From Anaerolineales bacterium (GTDB lineage: Bacteria > Chloroflexota > Anaerolineae > Anaerolineales > UBA11579): 64,000 nucleotides of DNA. Both the position numbers and the translations under genes were made by a program. The stretch is taken from contig CP075367.1 of assembly GCA_019454165.1 (NCBI GenBank), positions 1,838,805 to 1,902,804 on the forward strand, written 5' to 3'. The notes under the pieces were generated by a model, which worked only from the letters and a program-made list of their open reading frames with translations, was not told the DNA's origin and did no database searches. This document shows positions 1 through 9,117 of the stretch, piece by piece (the stretch's first letter is position 1; the number at the start of each line of letters is the position of its first letter).

Positions 1-750
1 CTCCGGGCGCATGGGCGCCGCCAGAATGTGCACGCCGGAGCTTTCATGGCGCACCAGCACTTCGCTCACCACCTCGCGGTCCAATTCATCCGTGCGCGGC
101 GCCAGGTCGGCAACGTTATTGCGGCCCTGCTCATTAAAAAAGAACGACAGATCGCCAAACTGCAGGTTGCCGTCTACCGCCACCACGGTCTGGCCCTGCT
201 GGCGCATGCTGACCGCCAAATTGGCGGTCAGCGTGGTCTTGCCGGTGCCGCCCTTCGGGCTGAATACGGTGATGACGTGACCCTGGTCGCCGGGCAGCAA
301 CGTACCGCTGCCGCTCCCACTGCCCGCCTGGCCGCCGAAGCCGCTCGAGGCCAGCTTCTCCCGCTCATTCCATGCCACGCGCCCGGCGCGGCGGATAGCC
401 GCGGTCAGCTCATCTACATCAATAGGCTTGGTGAGGAAGTCACGCGCCCCCGCCAGCATGGCGCGGCGCATGTAGTTGGAATCGCCCTGCACAGACAGGA
501 TCACGATCTGCGTATGCGGCACTTTTTTGCGAATGGCTTCGGTGGCGCTGATGCCGTCCATGTCCGGCATGTTGATATCCATCAGCACAACATCCGGCTG
601 GGTTTCAATGGCCAGGTCAACACCCTCCAGGCCATTGCGCGAGGCGCCCACCACTTCGATCTGAGCATCGAACTGTAAGAGCTTGCGAATGTTCTCGCGT
701 GTCTCGGCGATATCATCCACAATAAGGACGCGTATTTTTTCTTCAGCCAT
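1..750 (-). CDS. cpaE: CpaE/TadZ-like pilus assembly ATPase with receiver domain (partial)
   Basis: Only the first 250 codons are inside the window; the gene runs off the left edge. The ATG at 750-748 opens MAEEKIRVLIVDD, a response-regulator receiver domain (about residues 5-125) with the acceptor Asp in LMDINMPDMDG and the conserved Lys in LTKPIDVDE. A linker leads to a MinD/ParA-type ATPase with the deviant Walker A FSPKGGTGKTT near residue 165. Receiver plus ParA-like ATPase is the usual CpaE/TadZ architecture, a protein that localises the Tad pilus machine at the inner membrane. It lies just downstream of cpaB and the Flp pilin on the same strand. The family call is firm; the missing C-terminus cannot be judged. 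Confidence 0.85.
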   Translation of the reverse strand, partial: MAEEKIRVLIVDDIAETRENIRKLLQFDAQIEVVGASRNGLEGVDLAIETQPDVVLMDINMPDMDGISATEAIRKKVPHTQIVILSVQGDSNYMRRAMLAGARDFLTKPIDVDELTAAIRRAGRVAWNEREKLASSGFGGQAGSGSGSGTLLPGDQGHVITVFSPKGGTGKTTLTANLAVSMRQQGQTVVAVDGNLQFGDLSFFFNEQGRNNVADLAPRTDELDREVVSEVLVRHESSGVHILAAPMRPE

Positions 751-780
751 CCTTGTGTTAACCGTTGCTCTCTGCCAGGC

Positions 781-1932
781 TTACGGCTGTGCTGGCAGGG
801 TCTGTTGTTGTTGGTCCTGTTGCGAAGGCGAGATCAGCTGGTCGATACGCGGAGTCAAGCCAAACGGCAGCTTGGACGGCACCGGGATGTTGTAGTTGTT
901 CAACAGGAACTCGAGCGTCACTGCCTCTGTGCTGATCAGGCTGTCGTCACCCGTAGCGCGCAGCGCCAGGTTAAGCTGGGCGCCAGTGTAGATTAGATAG
1001 TTCAGCGTCACAGCATCTTGCGGAGTTACGATCAGCGTGATGATGTCAGGCGGGTTAACTGGAGCCGGCACCTGCACTTCGGCGCCAGTGTTCGGGTCGA
1101 TCGTGGTCGTGGTGGCCTGCTCAACTTCATTGCCGGCGCTGTCCGCGTACAAGTGGTTGCCTACATGCAGCACCACGATGTCTTGCAACAAAGTCTGGCT
1201 CACCAAGCGCGGGCGCTGCACCTCAGACGGCACCGCGTAGAACGGCTGGCCGGTCTGCTCATCCACAAAGCCATTGCCTAATTGTGCACTCGGGCCGCCA
1301 TTGACCACCTGCGCCGTGAGCACGTTCATTAGCTCATTCGTATCCACACTGGAGCTGGCCTGATCGCCGGTATTCTGTCCACCGGTCACCAGCGTGTTGC
1401 CTGGCTCAATAATGCCGGCCGTATTGTTAGGCGTCTGGGTCTGGAAGCCCTGGTCTATGTCGATCAGCAGCAACGTGGCGATCACATTCACATGGTCACC
1501 AGCGCGCAGGCCGTAGGCCAGGCTGGAGAAGCGGTCGATCGGGATCGGGAAGGCCACCATGCCCGCGGGGATGAGTAGCGCGGTATCAGACCCACCGGCC
1601 TCCATCACCTCATTGTCTTCCGCCAGCATGCTGGCGTTGAGCGGCGTGCCGGGCGTCAGGTCATAGCGGGACCGGCGGCCGGCCACATCCGTGATGCTGG
1701 TGAACATGCCTTCGATCGTCTGGTCGGCCGGGTACGCAAGCAGCCCCAGGTGCTCCGCCGTGATCAACGCACCACGGGCGATGGGCTGCACAACGATGAC
1801 AATGTCCACCGTGCTGGCAGGCTGCTCCTGAGCGCCGCCGTTGGCGGTATCCAAATTGAGCACCGCATACAGAGCCACCAAAGCCAAAATGACCAAAATG
1901 GCCAGCACGATCAACAGTCTTCCTACACGCAT
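781..1932 (-). CDS. cpaB: Flp pilus assembly protein CpaB (RcpC)
   Basis: A 383-residue protein. Residues about 6-28 form one membrane anchor (LLIVLAILVILALVALYAVL). A SAF domain follows (about 45-110), with PIARGALITAEHLG and the DVAGRRSRYDLTPGTPL stretch typical of CpaB/RcpC. The rest is a periplasmic or extracellular region with an acidic, Asn/Gly-rich insert near 165-200. CpaB proteins sit at the envelope and are thought to contact the secretin or peptidoglycan in Tad pilus systems. It ends 31 nt before the CpaE-like gene and lies downstream of the pilin, so the three probably form one Tad locus. The tail is Gln/Pro-rich. Confidence 0.88.
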   Translation of the reverse strand: MRVGRLLIVLAILVILALVALYAVLNLDTANGGAQEQPASTVDIVIVVQPIARGALITAEHLGLLAYPADQTIEGMFTSITDVAGRRSRYDLTPGTPLNASMLAEDNEVMEAGGSDTALLIPAGMVAFPIPIDRFSSLAYGLRAGDHVNVIATLLLIDIDQGFQTQTPNNTAGIIEPGNTLVTGGQNTGDQASSSVDTNELMNVLTAQVVNGGPSAQLGNGFVDEQTGQPFYAVPSEVQRPRLVSQTLLQDIVVLHVGNHLYADSAGNEVEQATTTTIDPNTGAEVQVPAPVNPPDIITLIVTPQDAVTLNYLIYTGAQLNLALRATGDDSLISTEAVTLEFLLNNYNIPVPSKLPFGLTPRIDQLISPSQQDQQQQTLPAQP

Positions 1933-2058
1933 AGTTGAACCCTTTCGCCGCCTTAAATGAGCCCGAGGCCCGGCGCAGAAGTAGTCTACATGATATCAAG
2001 CCAATTTGCCAATCCCGCCCTGGAGCTATACATTAAATAGCCAAATGGGCAGGAGACG

Positions 2059-2090
2059 AATGCAGCCCTGGCAATTGCCAGGGCTGCATT
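2059..2090 (-). terminator. 32-nt perfect palindrome between pilin and cpaB
   Basis: AATGCAGCCCTGGCAA is followed directly by its exact reverse complement. In RNA this gives a very stable hairpin just after the pilin stop codon. No clear U-run follows on the minus strand, so it could be a partial terminator or a 3'-end stabiliser that keeps pilin mRNA in excess over cpaB/cpaE mRNA. Confidence 0.6.
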
Positions 2091-2113
2091 ACAAATGAAA
2101 GGTCTCCAAAAGA

Positions 2114-2254
2114 TTAGATGTTGGAGATGATGTTGCTGAATACGTTACCAATAGATCCGCCGAGCAGGGACACGATCACGATGACCACAATGGCGACCAG
2201 CACCAAGATCAGCGCGTATTCTACGAGCCCTTGACCCTTTTGAGAGTTGAACAT
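2114..2254 (-). CDS. flp: Flp-type pilin, 46 residues
   Basis: A short gene encoding MFNSQKG then QGLVEYALILVLV and a long hydrophobic helix. The predicted prepilin peptidase site is after Gly7, giving the Flp hallmark Glu at position +5 (QGLVE) followed by Tyr. A strong Shine-Dalgarno (AAAGGAGG) precedes the ATG, and a good promoter lies at 2310-2338. It would be the major structural subunit of a Tad/Flp pilus assembled by the downstream cpaB and cpaE-like genes. The C-terminus (NVFSNIISNI) is short, as is normal for Flp pilins. Its own promoter and the 3' hairpin fit high-level expression. Confidence 0.9.
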   Translation of the reverse strand: MFNSQKGQGLVEYALILVLVAIVVIVIVSLLGGSIGNVFSNIISNI

Positions 2255-2309
2255 TAGGAGTTCCTCCTTTCCACCAAAGGTACTCCGCAAAGCGCAGAGT
2301 TATGACCAG

Positions 2310-2338
2310 ATTATAGGAATATGAGGTTTTTTGCGCAA
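2310..2338 (-). promoter_or_regulatory. Promoter of the flp pilin gene
   Basis: Read on the minus strand: TTGCGC, 17-nt spacer, TATAAT. This is a perfect -10 hexamer at the ideal distance from a TTG-type -35, about 56 nt before the pilin ATG. Confidence 0.75.
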
Positions 2339-2359
2339 TAGAATTAGAGTACTAATGCC

Positions 2360-3430
2360 CTAGGGGATGGGCGCCTTGGCTTCTGCCGGTACCACGAAAG
2401 CAAAACGGGCCCCCTGCCCTGCTGCGCTATCCATATCGAAAGTTCCACCGAGTAAGTCCATGCGTTCGCGGATGGCCTTTAGGGTCAGTTCGGCCTCAGA
2501 GGGCACGGCGTGCATGTCAAAGCCCCGGCCGTTATCCTCCACACTGGCACGCACCTGGTGCTCTGTGATATCCAACTGGACCTTTATATTGGTAGCCTGA
2601 GCATGCAGGGCATTGTTGCTCAACAATTCCTGCACTGCCCGAAACACCACCACTTCGATATAGGGTTCCAAGCGGCGCTCAGACCCAGTGACGCTGACGG
2701 CGATCTCTACCCCCATCTTCTCAACCAGATAATCAGCATACCGCTTGATGGTCGGCACCAGGCCGAGGTCATCCAGCATCATTGGGCGCAGATCAAAGAT
2801 AAAGTCGCGCACCTTCTGGAAGGTGCTCGAAGCCGCCGCCTTAAGGCTATTGAGCTCCTGGCGCGCCTGCTCCTGGTCCACTTCGAACAGACGTAATGCG
2901 ATCTCAGTTTGCAGAATAAAGTTGGAAAGCGCCTGGGCCGGGCCGTCGTGCATCTGGCGTGAGAGACGCTGGCGTTCTTGCTCCTGCGCCTGGATCATCA
3001 CTTCGATCGAGTTTTGCGTGCTGCGGGCGCTCTCTTGTGGCTTGGCTTCAGTGGAGCCGGCTTCCTTAACCTTCTTGAGCACCTGCAATTGGCGCTCCAG
3101 GCGCGCCTTATCACTGTGCAGTTTTTCAAACTGGCCGCGCATTACCACCAGGCGCTGCTGTGCTTCTAATGCAGCATCATAGGCCACGCGGATATCCGGC
3201 GCGGGAACATCATCGATCTGGTTCTGGATCTGTTGCAGGTGCGCGGTGATGGTGGCGTTGCGTTGGGTCAGCTTGTCCAGCTCACCCTTGCTTTGCCCCA
3301 GTAGCAGATCGATCTCTGCCAGTTCTCGCTGGGTCTGGGTGATCTCCAGATCCAACTCCTCCATGGCAGACCCGCTGCTCATTGAGCCAGCAAACGCCCC
3401 ATCCTTTGCGTCAGACACGGCCACACTCAC
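2360..3430 (-). CDS. Cytoplasmic sensor histidine kinase, DegS/NarX class
   Basis: A 356-residue kinase without membrane segments. Residues about 24-125 are a coiled coil. A HisKA_3 dimerisation/phosphoacceptor domain follows with the acceptor His161 in RLSRQMHDGPAQAL, and then a HATPase domain with DNGRGF in the G1 box and GQGARFAF near the end. This is the DegS layout: a soluble kinase sensing through a coiled coil. It lies 21 nt downstream of a NarL-type response regulator, its likely partner, and upstream of the Tad pilus genes, which it may control; that last link rests on neighbourhood only. The input signal is unknown. Confidence 0.88.
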   Translation of the reverse strand: MSVAVSDAKDGAFAGSMSSGSAMEELDLEITQTQRELAEIDLLLGQSKGELDKLTQRNATITAHLQQIQNQIDDVPAPDIRVAYDAALEAQQRLVVMRGQFEKLHSDKARLERQLQVLKKVKEAGSTEAKPQESARSTQNSIEVMIQAQEQERQRLSRQMHDGPAQALSNFILQTEIALRLFEVDQEQARQELNSLKAAASSTFQKVRDFIFDLRPMMLDDLGLVPTIKRYADYLVEKMGVEIAVSVTGSERRLEPYIEVVVFRAVQELLSNNALHAQATNIKVQLDITEHQVRASVEDNGRGFDMHAVPSEAELTLKAIRERMDLLGGTFDMDSAAGQGARFAFVVPAEAKAPIP

Positions 3431-3451
3431 TCCTGGGTGCTGGTTTCATTC

Positions 3452-4129
3452 CTACAATCTTACCCAGCCACGGCGCAAAGCATACACTGCTGCCTGGGTG
3501 CGGTCTTCTACATTCAACTTGCGCAACACAGCGGTCACATGGTTCTTGACCGTCTGGTGACTGATATCAAGGTGCGTAGCGATCTCTTTGTTGCTCATGC
3601 CGCGCGTGACACATTCCAGTACTTCCATCTCACGGCTGGAGAGCGGCTCGAACGGGTCTCCCGGATCGCTGTAAGCACGGCCCGAGATCTCGCCCCGTTC
3701 GCCCAGCCAGCGCTGCAACGCGCCTTGGTCCATCACCTGTTCGCCCACCACAAAGCTGCCCGAGGCCACCGCGCGCACAATATCCACCAATTTGGCAGGG
3801 TCAATATCCTTGACGCAGTAGGCAGCCGCGCCGGACGCCATTGCATGGATGACTTGCGAGCTGTCATCGTAAGCCGTGAGCAAGACCACGCGTGTGTTTA
3901 CTTTTTTATCGCCTTTGAGTTGGCGGGTTAGCTGCTGGCCATTGATATTGGGCAGGTTCACATCCAGCACAGCCACATCTGGCAGCAGTTTTTTGATAAG
4001 CGTGAGCCCTTCATTGCCTTCAGAGGCCTGGCCGATAACGCTCAGGTCTTTCTCCAAAGCAAAGGAATCGATAAGCCCCTGTCTGAATATGGGGTGGTCT
4101 TCAACAACCACAACGCTGATCTTAGGCAT
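3452..4129 (-). CDS. NarL/LuxR-family response regulator
   Basis: 225 residues. The N-terminal receiver domain has acidic pair Glu10-Asp11, acceptor Asp56 (VLDVNLP), the conserved Thr in LLTAYDD and Lys in YCVKD. The C-terminal LuxR-type helix-turn-helix (about 160-222) carries LSSREMEVLECVTRGMSNKE and the recognition region ISHQTVKNHVTAVLRKL. It should bind DNA as a dimer when phosphorylated by the adjacent DegS-like kinase, which is transcribed after it. No good Shine-Dalgarno is visible before the ATG. Confidence 0.92.
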   Translation of the reverse strand: MPKISVVVVEDHPIFRQGLIDSFALEKDLSVIGQASEGNEGLTLIKKLLPDVAVLDVNLPNINGQQLTRQLKGDKKVNTRVVLLTAYDDSSQVIHAMASGAAAYCVKDIDPAKLVDIVRAVASGSFVVGEQVMDQGALQRWLGERGEISGRAYSDPGDPFEPLSSREMEVLECVTRGMSNKEIATHLDISHQTVKNHVTAVLRKLNVEDRTQAAVYALRRGWVRL

Positions 4130-4194
4130 GTACGCTGTTCGTTAACTCACAGAAGGAATGGAGTGAAGGCAGTATAGCATAGGCATGCTTTGCA

Positions 4195-5679
4195 CTATGG
4201 CTGGCTGTCTATCCAACGATACACACCCATGCGCCCCAGCTCAGCCTCGTCCAGATAGGCTGGCGCCTGATAAAGCAATTCGCGTCCTTGCGGCAACTGG
4301 CTGTACCACCCCGGGAAGGCGACGAGATATTGCACCCCGGCCGCGTCCAAATACGCTGCTAACCGCGCTTCGTCTTGCATGAACGGCACGACTTCCGGAG
4401 AAACCAGGCCGGCCAGATCCACCAGCGGGCGCGGCGCAAAGTAACCCAGCGCGCCAATATCGTGAGCGGCCAGCCGCGCATCCGCGGGCGTGTGCGCCGC
4501 CACCCACTGAGCCGATGCCACCATCTGCGTTTGAATGAAAGCCACATCCCGCTGGTAAGCGCGCGCTCCCAAAACGTAAAAGGCCAGCGCCACCAGCGCA
4601 GCCGCGGCCAGCCAGGCCGCCGCCAGCCGGCGCTGCCAGGCGGTGCTACGCAGCCGCGCCAGCCCCTCAGCTGCCCCTGTCACAGCCAGCACAAGATAGA
4701 CCGGCAACACTGGCATAGCATAGCGGCCATACTGGTACACCACCGGCAGGCGCAGCGCAAACAAGAGCAGGAAGCCCAATATCCAGGCCACCCAGGCCAG
4801 GCGCAGCCAGGCGCGTCGCTGGATCGCGTGAACTACAAAGAATACGAAGCCTGGCAGCGCAAGCAAGCCTAAGCCAGTTAGCGGAGCGGCGGCTTGTCCC
4901 GCCCAACGCAGCCAGAGCGGCTGCACTAACAGGGCCGCATACTCCGCCTGCTTCGCATACAAAGTGTTTGGCCACCAGGTGCCGGACAGACTGTGGTTGA
5001 AGGCTAAGTACGGAATAAGGAACAGCATGAACCCGGCTAGCAGCTGTGCCAGCGCCGCAAGCTTATTGCGCGGCGAGAGTAGCAGGCTGACCGCCAGCGG
5101 CGCCAACAAGGTCAGTCCCTCCGGCCGCACCAGCATCGCCAGCCCGGCCAGGGCGCCCGCGGCCAGCGCATGCGGCGCAGGCCGCAGCGCCAGGCACAGC
5201 GCGGCCAGGCACAGCGCCGCGAACAGCGCCGTCTCCATGCCGGAGAGCGCCGCCCACACCAGGTGATATTCGATCACCAGCAGCGCAGCCACCCATGGCG
5301 CCCAGCGTTCTTGCAGCGGCGCCAGCCGCCCAAAGGCGGCGGCCGCCAGCAGCCCCAGCCCCCACAGCGAGAGCCAGCCCAGGACCCACGGCCACAGCGT
5401 GGGCGCCGCGCCTAGCCCGGCGCTAGGCGACAGCAGCAGCACCCACACGACACTTGTGGCCGCGCTCGAGGGTTGCCCCGGAATAAAAGCCCACTCGCCG
5501 TGCTGGGCCAAGTTGCGTGCATAGGTGAGATGGATCCAGGCGTCATCCAGCGGGAAGCCTGGCCCGGCCTGCAAATTGCTGTAGAGGGCATACCCGGCCA
5601 TGCTCAGCGCGGCCAAGAGCCCCAGCAAGAACACGCGCGGTTTAGGGAAGGCGGAAGATGCGCGTGCCATCCACTTCAT
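4195..5679 (-). CDS. GT-C type membrane glycosyltransferase-like protein (ArnT/PMT-like)
   Basis: A polytopic membrane protein of about 494 residues, last gene of the six-gene envelope operon. The first outer loop carries FPLDDAWIHLTYARNLAQHG, with the acidic pair (DD) expected at the catalytic end of GT-C enzymes that use lipid-phosphate sugars. The remainder is roughly ten hydrophobic segments and a soluble C-terminal region (about 390-494). The start is uncertain: ATG at 5679 or 5670 would overlap the upstream gene by 29-38 nt, while GTG at 5634 would avoid overlap but lacks a ribosome site. The sugar and acceptor cannot be read from sequence. A neighbour-wide role in surface glycan or glycoprotein assembly is likely. 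Confidence 0.7.
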   Translation of the reverse strand: MKWMARASSAFPKPRVFLLGLLAALSMAGYALYSNLQAGPGFPLDDAWIHLTYARNLAQHGEWAFIPGQPSSAATSVVWVLLLSPSAGLGAAPTLWPWVLGWLSLWGLGLLAAAAFGRLAPLQERWAPWVAALLVIEYHLVWAALSGMETALFAALCLAALCLALRPAPHALAAGALAGLAMLVRPEGLTLLAPLAVSLLLSPRNKLAALAQLLAGFMLFLIPYLAFNHSLSGTWWPNTLYAKQAEYAALLVQPLWLRWAGQAAAPLTGLGLLALPGFVFFVVHAIQRRAWLRLAWVAWILGFLLLFALRLPVVYQYGRYAMPVLPVYLVLAVTGAAEGLARLRSTAWQRRLAAAWLAAAALVALAFYVLGARAYQRDVAFIQTQMVASAQWVAAHTPADARLAAHDIGALGYFAPRPLVDLAGLVSPEVVPFMQDEARLAAYLDAAGVQYLVAFPGWYSQLPQGRELLYQAPAYLDEAELGRMGVYRWIDSQP

Positions 5680-7156
5680 CCAAGTATTGCAAACTGCTCA
5701 GCAGCGGGCCAGCTTCATAAATATCATTCCAACCGGGCTGATCCGCCTCCAACAACAAAATGCTTGCGCCATACTGCCGTGCGGCCTGCATGCCGGCGGG
5801 CGGCCCGCCGTGCGGGATCACGATCGCCGGCCGCCCGCTCGCCAGGCTGAACCCCGGCGGATTATTGACCATGACGATCTCGCCCTCAGCCACACCCAGC
5901 GCAGTCAAGCGCTGGTCCACGACCGCAGCATGCTGTGCACCATCATCCCAACCGCCGGCCAGCACACGCTGCTGCACCGCATACGCGCTGATGCCAAATG
6001 CAAGCACCAAGATGCCGATCGAGAATACGTGCCCAGCGCGTGTCACTTGCCAACCGCGCTTCGCACTGCCCCACTCCAGCGCAGCATGCAAGCCCACCGC
6101 GGCCAGCGCCCACACCAATGGCTGCAACACCGCCGCGGCATGGAAGAAGCCGCCGCGCGCCCCAGAAAATGGGAACACGAAGCTGAACACCAGTAACAAC
6201 ACTAACCAGGCCGCCGCCCCCACCCGCACCGCCAACTGGCTGCGCATGCGCCACGCACCCCATACCACCAGCGGGGCAAGCGCCACCAGACCGCTTACGA
6301 TCAGCGCGCTGGTCAGATTTTGGCCAAGCGCATCCAAGCGCGCCGACAAAATGGTGCCGACGCCGCTGGCAGCCCAATGCTGAAAGGTCAATAGGCTGGC
6401 CGGGAACGCGAACAGCTCATCGTATTGCGTAAGCCACAGGCTGCTGCCTGCGCCCGGCGCCAGGGGGCTGCCGAAGGCCAGCCAGTTGCGCACGAACCAC
6501 GGCAGCATCACCACTACGTAGCCTGCCACAGCCTGCAAGCCGCCGCGGCGGCCCGGAGTGCGCCAGGCCGCCCACAAAGCCAGCAGCAACCACAGCGGGC
6601 CTTCAGCCCGCGCCAGGTGCAACAGACCCGCCAGTGCTCCCAGCCCCAGCGCCCACCATGCCGGCTTGGCATCCCAACTGAGCAAGATAAAGAACGCGCC
6701 GCCCAACAGCATGCAAATAGCAAAACTATCCGTCGTCGTAAGAAAGGGCAAATAGAAACCTGGCAGCACGGCTAGAAAGCCCGCCAAACGCGCCGAGCCG
6801 ACTCGTCCGGTCAATTGCATGCTGAGCTTGGCTGTCAAAGGCGGCAGCAAAGCCGCCACCAGAAGGAACAGCACCCGCCCGGCGCTGAAGCTGGCGCCGA
6901 ACAACCAGGCGCCCAACCCCGCCAGCAACGAGGGCAGCGGCATCCAATACGCATGCGAGGGATGCGGCAGGCCAGCCGGTGCGTCTAGATAATTCCACAG
7001 CACCGGCTCGCTAAAGCCGCGGCCGGCTGCCAGCTGCTGCCCGGTCAGCAAGTAATACTCAGCGTCCATATAACCGGGGCTGCGTTGCAGGCTGCCCACG
7101 ACCACAAAGACGAGCAAGCCAGCCAGCCCCAAAGTGATATAGCTTTTAGTTTTCAT
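5642..7156 (-). CDS. GT-C type membrane protein, putative glycosyltransferase
   Basis: 504 residues, polytopic. An N-terminal helix is followed by a loop, GYMDAEYYLLTGQQLAAGRG, with the Asp-Ala-Glu arrangement and the His-containing GLPHPSHAYWMP segment seen in GT39/GT83-like proteins. About ten further hydrophobic helices follow, then a C-terminal soluble domain with VMVNNPPGFSLASGRP. The ATG overlaps the upstream stop as ATGA, so translation is coupled. It is one of five related membrane genes in tandem that differ strongly in sequence, which suggests each adds a different sugar or acts at a different step. Confidence 0.68.
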   Translation of the reverse strand: MKTKSYITLGLAGLLVFVVVGSLQRSPGYMDAEYYLLTGQQLAAGRGFSEPVLWNYLDAPAGLPHPSHAYWMPLPSLLAGLGAWLFGASFSAGRVLFLLVAALLPPLTAKLSMQLTGRVGSARLAGFLAVLPGFYLPFLTTTDSFAICMLLGGAFFILLSWDAKPAWWALGLGALAGLLHLARAEGPLWLLLALWAAWRTPGRRGGLQAVAGYVVVMLPWFVRNWLAFGSPLAPGAGSSLWLTQYDELFAFPASLLTFQHWAASGVGTILSARLDALGQNLTSALIVSGLVALAPLVVWGAWRMRSQLAVRVGAAAWLVLLLVFSFVFPFSGARGGFFHAAAVLQPLVWALAAVGLHAALEWGSAKRGWQVTRAGHVFSIGILVLAFGISAYAVQQRVLAGGWDDGAQHAAVVDQRLTALGVAEGEIVMVNNPPGFSLASGRPAIVIPHGGPPAGMQAARQYGASILLLEADQPGWNDIYEAGPLLSSLQYLDEVDGTRIFRLP

Positions 7157-9117
7157 GGCGCTAGTGCATACAGCACATAATCTCCATTGAAATCTTGCAC
7201 CACGCGCAATTGGGCTAACGCGTCTTCCACTTGTTGCAGATCAAAACTATGGAAATGCTCTGGCTCAGAATGCACGAACGCGGCCCCTAGCCGGTAGTAC
7301 AGCACATAGTCAAAACCCGCCGTCCGCCAGCTATCGATCACAGCTGAAGCCGAACCAAAACGCGCCAGGTCGTGCTGCCAGCGGTCGATCACTTCGTCAG
7401 GGTCGCAATAGGGCGCGCAGGCCAGACCGCGCGCTTCCCACAGCATCAGAGTACGCCCATCCCGCGGCACTTCTTGCATCACCAACGCATACAGGCCAAG
7501 ATTGCGCTCAGAATAGGCTTGCTCATCCAACGCACCGCTCCATAAATCGAGTGCGCCGCGCTGCACTACACCCAGACTGGCCTCCACCGCGCTCAAGCCC
7601 AGCGCCAGCACAGCCACCGCCGCGGCAATACGGCCCACGCGCACTGCACCCAGGCGCAGGCTTTGCACGGCAGCAAACCCGAAGGCCGCCAGCACGGCAA
7701 ACGCAGAGAACAAGCTGAAATACAAATGGCTGCGGATCAGGTGGCCGGCAAGCAGGCCGCCGGCTGCCCAAACCAGCATGCCGCCGAGTGCGATCACGCC
7801 CGCGGCACGCCTGAGCTGGCGCGCTTCCGGGCTCACAGCTAGCGGCAGCACGGCCAGCAAGCCGAACGCCAGCAGCAGCGGCCCCAGCGAAGTCTCGTAG
7901 CCGGCCGCGCCGCCAATATGCCCACCTTCAATGCCCAGCCAGGTTGCCCGCAGCGGCAGCAATACTGCGTCCATCCAATTGCCCTGCGCCGCAAGGCTCT
8001 GGTAATAGCTCAAGCGCAGCGCGTCCATCTCGCCGCCCGGCAGCAACAACGGATAGAAAGGATTGCCCGTCGCCAGCCCATTTCGCACCAGCCACGGCAA
8101 CGCCAGCAGCAACGCTGCGCCGAGGTAGCGCACCAGAGCGCGCCAATCCCAGCCGCCCGCCAGTAGGATCACCAACGCACCCAACGGCGCAAGCACCCCC
8201 GAAGTGTATTTTGCGCCGAAGGCCAACCCACACAGCACACCGGCCCAGACCGCCCATTCTGTCCGGCGAGTCTCCAGCCACAGATCCAGGAACAGCAGCA
8301 CGCCCCAGCCCATCAATACCCCGGGCCAGTCCACATAGGCGGAGCTAAGCGAAGTGACTAGTGACGCTCCGCTCAGCAACGCAGCCACGGCCACCCAGGC
8401 CAGCGGCGCGCTCAGCCGCTCAGCCAGGTGGCTCAGCAGGCCAAGCACTGCCAGCAAGCCCATGCCCCAGCTGACCAGCGCCCCATGTGCAGAGCCCAGT
8501 GCACCGGCCCAAGTGACCAGCATATGCGTCAACTGCGGGAAGCCCCAATACATGATCTCGGGCACGTAGGCCACCCCGCCGTTTTGCACATACAGCTTTG
8601 GCAAGGTGAGGTGATAGACCAGCGCGTCGAAGGCCAGCGGCGGCGCCAGCGCCACCAGCAAGCTGGAAACAAAGATCAGCCCGCTCAGCCAGCCCAGCGT
8701 GCGGCCCAGCCGCCCGCTGGCGCTCCACAGCGCCGCGAACGCACCAGCATCCTGCCACCAGGTGCGAATGTCACGCCACAGCCAGGCCAGCAAGCCGAGA
8801 AGCAGCCCCCAGCCCAGCGCGGTTCCTGTGCCCAAGGTGGAGCTAACCAGCAGGTACAGCAAACCAAGCCCGCCCAAGCCAACACCCGCCCGCACGGCCA
8901 GGCGCGCCAACGGCGCTGCGTCGAGCTTGGGCAGCAAACGCGCTCCCACCCCGCCCGCCGCTACAAAGAGCAGCGCTGTGCACAGCAAATCTCGCGCCGC
9001 AAATACAGCCCGCAAAGCAAACTCAGGCGGAAACGGGCGATGGAAGGCGTAGTAATAGGCCAGCCCTAGGGCGAGCCACACCAAGACGCTCGCGGCCAGC
9101 AACGGGCGCGCTTTCAC
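7153..9117 (-). CDS. GT-C type membrane protein, putative glycosyltransferase
   Basis: I place the start at GTG 9117 because AAGGAG lies 8-9 nt before it and it overlaps the upstream stop as GTGA; this gives 654 residues. There are about twelve hydrophobic segments. The first large loop after helix 3-4 reads PPLAFDALVYHLTLPKLYVQ, with an Asp and His pair of the kind found in polyprenyl-phosphate-sugar transferases, followed by GGVAYVPEIMYWGFPQ. The C-terminal 130 residues are soluble and contain several Cys/Asp pairs (ACAPYCDPDEV). Function within the family cannot be fixed. An ATGA overlap couples it to the next gene. Confidence 0.68.
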   Translation of the reverse strand: MKARPLLAASVLVWLALGLAYYYAFHRPFPPEFALRAVFAARDLLCTALLFVAAGGVGARLLPKLDAAPLARLAVRAGVGLGGLGLLYLLVSSTLGTGTALGWGLLLGLLAWLWRDIRTWWQDAGAFAALWSASGRLGRTLGWLSGLIFVSSLLVALAPPLAFDALVYHLTLPKLYVQNGGVAYVPEIMYWGFPQLTHMLVTWAGALGSAHGALVSWGMGLLAVLGLLSHLAERLSAPLAWVAVAALLSGASLVTSLSSAYVDWPGVLMGWGVLLFLDLWLETRRTEWAVWAGVLCGLAFGAKYTSGVLAPLGALVILLAGGWDWRALVRYLGAALLLALPWLVRNGLATGNPFYPLLLPGGEMDALRLSYYQSLAAQGNWMDAVLLPLRATWLGIEGGHIGGAAGYETSLGPLLLAFGLLAVLPLAVSPEARQLRRAAGVIALGGMLVWAAGGLLAGHLIRSHLYFSLFSAFAVLAAFGFAAVQSLRLGAVRVGRIAAAVAVLALGLSAVEASLGVVQRGALDLWSGALDEQAYSERNLGLYALVMQEVPRDGRTLMLWEARGLACAPYCDPDEVIDRWQHDLARFGSASAVIDSWRTAGFDYVLYYRLGAAFVHSEPEHFHSFDLQQVEDALAQLRVVQDFNGDYVLYALAP

